Shown here in pieces: positions 45,901 through 54,900 of a stretch of 64,000 nt of DNA (positions are counted from its first letter, which is position 1; each line of letters starts with the position of its first letter). The stretch is from NCBI RefSeq assembly GCF_032854445.1, contig NC_088302.1, forward strand, positions 2,170,001-2,234,000. Direction: 5' to 3'. Under the pieces are notes generated by a model. The model saw only the letters and a list, made by a program, of their open reading frames with translations, had not been told where the DNA came from and searched no databases. The position numbers and the translations under genes are program-made. The DNA comes from Liolophura sinensis (taxonomy: Eukaryota > Mollusca > Polyplacophora > Chitonida > Chitonidae).

Positions 45901-48900
45901 ATGTTTCATCCAAAAGGTCAGAGTCCAACAGTGGCACTGAATCCTGGCAACAGTCTGGTCTACTGGTCGGATTTGAGTAACAGAGAAATTTTGTCGAGTT
46001 TTCTTAACGGAACCGAGATGAAAACTGTTCTCAGCACAGGTCAGTATCACCAGGCAAGGGCGGCTTCTTCAGATGTTTTGATGTAAAATTATTTACAGTG
46101 ATTAACACATTCCTATGAGGGTATTGGAAATATTGTTTTTGATGGTAGAGGTGATTTGCAAAAATCAATCAGTCATGTTATCGGTCACCGGAAGTAAACG
46201 TTTGTCGCAAGTCATTGTCACGTAACAAACCTGTTATTAATGTCGATTGTTCTCTCCTATGTGATACATAAAAAGGTGAACCTTCGCGTGTTGATTTCAA
46301 CCCTGGCCAGACTACTGGGTACTTAACGATGTTGAAATCTGGCGAAAAATTATTTGGCCGATTTATAATAGGCAACTTTGTCCACATAATCTGACTGATA
46401 ACAATAACACGTAATTTCAATACAGTTGTTTTTGCATGAAACCAGAATGGCCAAATGCAACAAAATATTAATGTTGATGGCTTTTTCTGTTTCTCTTCAC
46501 AAGGAATACATTTCGCTGACAGGTTAGCGGTAGACCCTGCAACTGGGAATATCTTTTTCTCGGCAGTAGACGCAGGAGGTGTTAACGGATCTAGTTACAT
46601 AGGCGTCGTGACTTCTGATGGCAGGTCTAAAAAGAATCTTATCCCAAGGCTGAACGCCCCAAGGGCTGTGGCGTTACACAGTGCCAAAGGGTAAGTTCGT
46701 GATGTTCAGCTGTTCAGATCTGTTACCGGTGAATATGGGTTTTATTTTCAAAGGTCTGGGATACACTATAGGACAGGAGACCCCCAAGTCTCTTGTTCTT
46801 GAGTTATTAGTAACAATAAATATACAGTCGACAGCGCTTGTGTGGCCACTTTGGTAAGCATACAAGCTCCCAGAACACTTCAGTCAGTATGCCATACATG
46901 TTGAGCTCGTTCTGAGGATAAAAATTTATGTGTTGTAGGCTGTCAGAAGTCGATTCCTCTATCAGTGCATCTGTACGATTGATATGTTTTTATAATAGAG
47001 CATTATTAATCAAATGGTTGTTGGTATTTACAAGACGGAGACATTCCGAAAAATAAAAAGGTAACTATTGTGTCTGTCCATACAGCATAATGTTTTGGAG
47101 TGATCACGGTTTTGGAGCTCACATAGGTCGTGCTAACATGGATGGTTCACAGAGACAAAACATTGTCACAACGGACATTAAGTATCCAAACGGAATCGCT
47201 ATAGACGTTGACGGTAGGTTTTTACAAACTGGTATTAAAAGTACTTAACTTGTAAGCGATGTTTCTATGTTGTTTTTCCAAGCTGGTCGTTATTACTGCT
47301 TCACCTATGTGACCCTCGTTTCATGGTTGTTGGGTTCATTGGCTGCACAGAATTAGGTAGAGCTCTGGCATAGGATCATACCTCATCTGAAGGTATTTCA
47401 GACTGAACTCACAACTTCATTGATTTGAGGATAATTGACATTGGAGAACATCTCGCCGAGAGTTGACATCGAGTTGTACAAAAGCGAAAGCGATACAAGA
47501 ATATGCGATTTTTTTTATGAAATGCCAGTGTCTTGATCGGTCCTGAGAAAACACAAATCACACAGCCCTTTACCTCTCAAAATGACTAATCAGGGACGCA
47601 CAAAATACAACTTGAGGTCCTCTGTAATGCTCTGTAAGCTGCTCCACCTGAATTTGACGTATCCGTCATGTAAGGCGAAATCACGGTTTAGAAGTGTCAG
47701 TCCTATCATTTTGAAGTAAATTCACGTTGAGCAGCGGAATTTCGCATTACATGAACTATATCCCCTGAACGCCCTATACCACACTCCGCTCCGTCTCACA
47801 AAGACACGTTTCTAACAACGCACTTATGGCATCGAACATAACTTAGATTTTGTGTAGTGGCGATCAATCCCGATGGTGCCTGTGGGCCTTATGGTGCGTG
47901 AGGGTCTAATGGTGCGGGGGATTTCCATGGTGTATGAAAATCTGGTGGTGCGTAAGGATCAAATAGTGCGTGAGACTCTGGTGGTACGTGAGACTCTGGT
48001 GATGCGTGAGTCTGGTGGTGTGTGAGAGTCTGATGATTCGGGACGTCATCATGGTGCGCGAGGCTCTGGTAGTGCGTGATAGTCTGGTGGTGCGTTAGAG
48101 TTTTGTGGTACGGAAAATCATCATGGTGAGCGAGGCTCTTGTGGTTGTTATGTGCACGACTGCCGTCAGTTTCTAAATTTAGCTTGCCACTGTTTACATA
48201 CGCTGAGTTCAGCGCCTGCTGTCTGCCTCTACCTTAGAATATTCCAGAATGCGCGCAGTTCGGTGCCTGTTTGTTTACATCAAGTGTTCAGGAATTTTCG
48301 TATTCTAGACAATTCCACCAGGCTATATAAGACCTATGAAAGCAGGTCAAAAGGAGAGAACGGAGAATTATTGAGCGTTTTGGATGCTTTCGCTGTGTAT
48401 TACTTTAGTAGGCCTTTTGTGCTGAATTTTGGTGTCTTCACAGTGCTTATTAGTACACGGACCCTGTCTGTGGAATTTTGTGTATATTTCGTCATACACT
48501 CAGTTATACTGTGGATTTTCCTTCTTGTGAATTTGACCTGCCCGGATAGCACAGTACTCAGCACAAGACCCCGTACAACCCTCACAACAATGTACAATAC
48601 TCCGCACAACACCTCGCACAGCTCCCACAACAATGTACAATACACCGCACAACACCTCGCACAACTCCTACAACAATGTACAATACTCCACACAACACCC
48701 GCACAACACCTCACACAACTCCCACAACATCGTACAGTACTCCGTACAACACCTCCCACAACTTCCACAACAATGTACAATACACCGCACAACTCCCTCA
48801 ACAACTCACAATATTCTGCACAACACCTCGCACAACTCCCACAACAATGTACTCCGCACAACATCCCCAACAACAGCCCGGACAACTCTCACAACAATGT

Positions 48901-51900
48901 ACAATAATCCGCACAGCATCCTCACACAATACTCTGCATAATTACACACAACCCCCACAACAATGTACTCCGCACAACACCCCCAACAACAACCCGTACA
49001 ACTCCCACAGCAACGTACAACACTCCACACAACACCCGCACAACACCTCGCACAACTCCCACAACAATATTAAAGTACTCCGCACAACACCTCGCACAAC
49101 TCCCACAACAACGTACAATGCTCCGCACAGTCTAGAACGTCATTTTCCATTTAGACAGAAGTAAACCAACAGCTCCTGTTCTTTTTTGGCTCAGTGAGAC
49201 GTGAGCACAACAAGCTTGATACCAGCGTTTAGCGAAAACCCACCCACAATACAATACAATAAGTTCTCTGGCTGAGTATTTACACTTCTAATAATACGTG
49301 TCATGTTTATGTGTCATGTTTGTATTTATCTAGTGTATGTCAACTCTTCTCTTCTCACCGCCCTAAGCACTAGTAATACATATCTCATACAACCCCATGT
49401 TGTAGAAGAACAGCTGTTTTGGACTGACGGAGGCAGGAATGTCATCGAGCGCTGCACGCTTTTTGGCTTTGGACGACAAGTCATTGTGAGTGATGTGAAT
49501 GCCAATCTGCTGGCCATCGTGATCCACGAAGAGAAGCTTTACTATACAGCCTGGAATAAACGGTGAGTAACAAACCTTAACTAGCTTTCAGTCTTCATTT
49601 GCTTTGCCATTCATTTGGATTATACAAAACGTATTTTTTTTTCACACTCCGAACTGACATGATGAATTTAATGATCTGTTTCTCTAAATCCAAATTTATC
49701 GCAAATAAGCAAAGGTTCACGCGTCTTCTCTCTCAGTGATTTCATGGCAAACGTGAGGATGATTTTGACATCATAATTTTAGACAGCAATGTATAAAACA
49801 CAGACACCGACACCACGTTTGTGAATTTTTGCAAGGAATACATTCACTCTGTTTTATGAGTTGCATTACATACGAACAGAACGCACGAGTTTTGCCAACA
49901 CGATTCTGTTACAAATGATGTGTTCTGTCAAATAAAAAGAAAAGAAAAAAAATACTCAAGACATTTTCATGATGTCACGTGGCAACGGAAATATTTACTT
50001 TGATTTATTTATTTATTTGCTTGGTGTTTTACACCGTGCTCAATAATATTTCACTTATATGACAGCGGCCAGCATTATGGTGGGAGGAAACCGGGCAGAG
50101 CCCGGGGGAAACCCAGTACTAGCTTTGAGGTGATACAAATTGAGGTTTTACATAGCATATACAGGCCAGTAAGATACCTAAATTGTTGTATCATTTTTGA
50201 AATGAGGTTACCACCCATTGATATCAATATCGTTTGACAGGATTTTTCTTCTTTTGTAGCAAAATCCTATTTACTTGCTTTCTGTTTAGCGTCTGTGCTT
50301 CCTTTTTTATTTAGTGGCATCACTGTGGTAAACAAGGCAGATGGATCAAACAAACACTTACTGATGGAGTCTCCCGTTTTTGCAGAACTGTCGGACTTTG
50401 TAATAATGCAGCCGAACAAACCCTTACCTGGTAATTAAATCTACAGGCAAACAGCGATAAGACATTCTCTTTATAGAAAAATAAATCATTTGATAGAAAA
50501 AGTATTATTAAAACTAAATATTACTTACATGTAAACTTAGAAATTACCCACAGTTGCCGCACACATCATGCAAGGAAATTTGCCCTTTCATATCGGGGCA
50601 ATGCACCTATTAATATTTGATCACAGTTTTCACTACATAAAAAAAATGGGATGATCAACCATTTGTTAGAATATTCTGAAGATATTGACAGAGGGGTGCT
50701 AATGTGCCCGAAATGCATCGCCATTTTCAATTTACCGGACGGCTCTTTGACACCATCCTGTATAAAGAGTAAAATAAATGAGTTCACTATGCATCAGTCA
50801 AGTCATATTTTACCAGATAGCCTCTCATTAGAGGAGCATGACTTTGCCTTTGTCCCTCAGTGTTTTCAGCCAGTAATATTGTTTTCATTTCCATGAGCAA
50901 AGTAACCTTTAATCTGGATGGCCAAAACACGTTATTACTTTTTCCATTGTTTGTTTTATGTCTTCTTCCGATGTAAATTAGGTTTCCAAAACACCGGCGG
51001 AGATCCGGATTTAAGCGAAGAGCCTCTACATTATTTATGGATTATTTATTTACTGATGATATTCCAGAGTACAACGCGTGTTCTGCGAACAACGGAGATT
51101 GTAGCGCCCTCTGTCTCCCGACGCCAACTAGCAGAACGTGCGCATGTCCAGATTCTGTTGTGTTAGGATCAGACCACAAGACCTGTGATGGAGGTTCGTA
51201 TGAATGCTGTAGAATAAGTGTCTAGAAATATGGATTTTTAGTTTCATTTTTTCTTCTATAACCGCCAAAGCTTCTTCATCTTAAGAAGAAACTCGGCAAA
51301 GTTTTGTTTACATTTAAATAATGTCTTCGGTTCAAAGTGTTTTTTTCCCTACTCTTTCTCTTCTAGCTGTCTCAGTTATGTTATACATGTAAACAGACTG
51401 TTATACTTGTGTTCATTTCAAATGAAAGTCACTAAAAGCTTGGAACTTTTGCAAGATTTCTTCAACGAGTTTCATAACTTTTATGTGGTATATTGTTTTA
51501 CAGATACTCCTAGAACAACGTCCACGACTTCATCACCCCCACCGAGTAAGCTTGCCTTTCAATATAGCATTACGAGCACGTGTTATTCGTGGTGTGGATG
51601 CGCCTGTGTAGGTGAAACCTGCTTCAGTGGGTCTTATATATGAGGGTTACTGTCAAAGTACATGGAATTCCCGCATCGGTTTCTTTTTATACGCCCCCGT
51701 CATTAGGCAGAGCGTTTTATGTTATAGCGCTTTTGCCCATCTGTCCGTCCGTAGTCATGGTTACCAGATTGCCATTTCCTTACATATACTGTATAAATAG
51801 AAATGATTTCGTGTCCGGGCTACATTTCTAACTGTTTCCCGCATAGTGTTTTCAATTGTGGTGAATACATTTGTCCACTGGCGCGGTTGTCATGGCATAC

Positions 51901-54900
51901 CTATCATCAGCACCCATGAAGATTCCTCTTAGGTGTTATACTCACCACAATGCCGCTGGTATTCTTTGATACATTTCAAACAAAATAAATTTGTTGAGGC
52001 GCATGTTGTGCTCACCTGAACTCTTGGTAATCATGACACAGTAATGCCTTCAAACAGTCAAAGTGTTTTCTTTTTCTCCTTTGGCCGTCCGATATGTGAT
52101 TGACAAAATCTTATACCTGCGTTCATTTCAGGTGAAATTTATGAAAATCGTTGAAGAAATTTAATGAAAAATGTCTTCAACTCGTTTCATGACTTTTATA
52201 TGCTAAATCATTGGGTCGCTGTGGTTCTTTCATAGAAAATTCTAGAACACCTTCAAAGATTCCCACTTCCAGGCCTCAAACCACTCTATCAACGCCCTCA
52301 ATGGTAAGGTTGGAAGTCCATGGTTTTAGAACATCACATGCACATAATATTTGTAGTTTTGTTGCTATATTAATGAACTTGGCTTCACTGGGTTTTATAT
52401 AGTTTATTTGTGGCACTCAAGCAAATCCCATACCTGTTCATTTTGGTACTGCAAGATGTGGTGGATGCTACGAGTGTTATCCACACCACAAAAAGGGCCC
52501 AGCATTTTGAACTGTGCTAAAGTATCTGGTCAAATTTTACCACCGACATAACCTCAGAACTAATGTATGGGTGGACATGCTTGGAGGGGATAATGTAAAG
52601 AAACCCTGTGCGGGGTATCACAATGCAAACGGTCACAAACGTCATGCGAAAAAAGGGTTATCCCAAAGAACAATAAAACTTCCTTCGCTTTCAAGTTTGT
52701 GTCACGTGACACTGTGGAACTTTAGACAGGATTTGATATAGATGATGAAAATGTGGAGAATTAGCTTATTTTGGTCTTCCTGGGTTTATTTTTCACATTT
52801 CAATCCATCAATCAACTCACTTTTTTATTTATTTATTTTGTGAAACGTTATTTATGAGCTGTGATCGCTGTTTTTTCCAACCAGGTATAGCTAGAAGATC
52901 TACAAATCCCCCTGTCGCCACATTTGTGGTTGTGGTTATCTGTGAACGAGTGCTGCTGGATACGTTGAGCCCTAGGGCTGTTCATACCACCAGTTTTGGT
53001 GTTTGACACAGGCTTGACCGTGTCTGACCATTTTATGAGACAATCAAGCAACAGGCACTATTAGAATGCCCTTCAGAACTGTAATCAACTGACTTACTCA
53101 GACTTTGAGGTCATGTATACCCGATAAATCATCGTAGATATATACATGTATACCTTTACATTACGTTACAGATAAACCCAGGCACAGAATTCAGTTCAGT
53201 CTCAGTTGTCAGAGACGAGAGTTGTATAGAGTTGAAGGATAGGCCTGTGCCCACTAGAGAGAGCAAAAATGAATTTGCTTTTATCAGACTTATGGAATGT
53301 ACTATTTATGTTCCAACTTATTTTTCGAATATTTTCAGTCATCCCTGATGAAGCAAAGAGTGACAACATAGTTGTCATTATAGCGTCGGCGACGTCATCT
53401 GGCGTTATTGTCGTTGTGGGCCTCGTGGTTGTTATTGTTGTTGTGCTGATTTTTCGCCTGAGGTAGGTGTAAGAACATACTCGAGCACGCGTATTGCACA
53501 CGTACTGCACTCGCACTATCATGCACACGTTCCCGGTTGAATCCATTCACCCTATAATCTCGTATTAAACACACTTCCATGCCACACTTCCATGGCAGAC
53601 CATATGGAGCCGTAAAAGGGCTTTTTTCTACTATGCAATTTTTATTTTTACCACTTTTGCCGTAAGAGCTTTTCTCTTTAAGCAGACTACAAACAAAAAA
53701 AGCAAAACACCCAGAAAAAGAATTAAGCAGTTAATCAGATTGCACCTTTCCTTGTACTTTAAATCACGATACCTAAATGATTGGCTGGTTATCTCGGGGC
53801 TCGAATTAGCTATCTCTTTTTCTGGGATGTTTTCTTTATTTGGGTGAGAGGGGGGTGCTTAAAAATGCAAAAGTGGAAAAATAAGAAACGCACAGTTATA
53901 AAAACAAAACCGTCATTTACGACACACATTAGCATTTGACGCACTTCCACTATACTATGAGCGTATACCCTGCGAATCACAAGATCACACGAATACATGA
54001 CATTCGCGTGATCTCGGATTATAAAAGAAACTTGCATCTGATTACTTAATATTCATAGCATTGTGGGGTTTGTTAGATTATCATAATCTGCGATCCGTTT
54101 TGTACAAAAATACGCACACATGCCCTGACACACTCCACCTTACACATCCTACCGGACACACTCCTCCTGACACAACCCACCTGATACACTCTACCGGACA
54201 CATCCTACCGGACACACTCCTGACACACCCCACCTGACACACTCCACCTGACACATCCTACCGGACACACTCCTCCTGTCACACCCCACCTGATACACTC
54301 CACCTGACATACTCCACCTGACACACCCCACCAGACACAGTCCACCTGACACACCCCATCAGACACACTCCACCTGACACATCCTACCGGACACACTCCT
54401 CCTGACACACCCCACCTGACATACTCCACCTGACACAGTCCACCTGACACACCACATCAGACACACTCCACCTGACTAACCACACCTGATACACTCCACC
54501 TGACACACCCCACCAGACATCCTACCGGACACACTCCTCCTGACACACTTCACCTGATACACCCCACCTGACATACTCCACCTGACACATCCTACCGGAC
54601 ACACTCCTCCTGTCACACCCCACCTGACACACCCCACCTGATACACTCCACCTGACATACTCCACCTGACACACCCCATCAGACACACTCCACCTGACAC
54701 ACCCCATCAGACACACTCCACCTGACACACTCTAACAGACACACACCACCAGACACACTCCACTAGTAATACTCCACCGGACAAACTCCACCTGACACAC
54801 TCAACCAGACACACGCCACCAGACACACTTCACCTGACACACTTTACCTGACACACTCCACCAGACACACTCCACCTGACACACTTCACCTGACACACTC

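Noticed and set aside
48152..49164. Plus-strand frames of 162-251 codons, Thr/Asn/His-rich
   Set aside because: They run through the 43-bp array. The non-repetitive first part has no domain.
52884..53010. Alternative terminal exon after an acceptor-like TTTTTTCCAACCAG
   Set aside because: The phase fits but the translation shows no membrane segment or motif and stops soon; no other support.
53172..53338. Extra phase-0 exon before the membrane exon
   Set aside because: It would accept the 52236 exon, but it ends in stops and has no donor in a useful phase.
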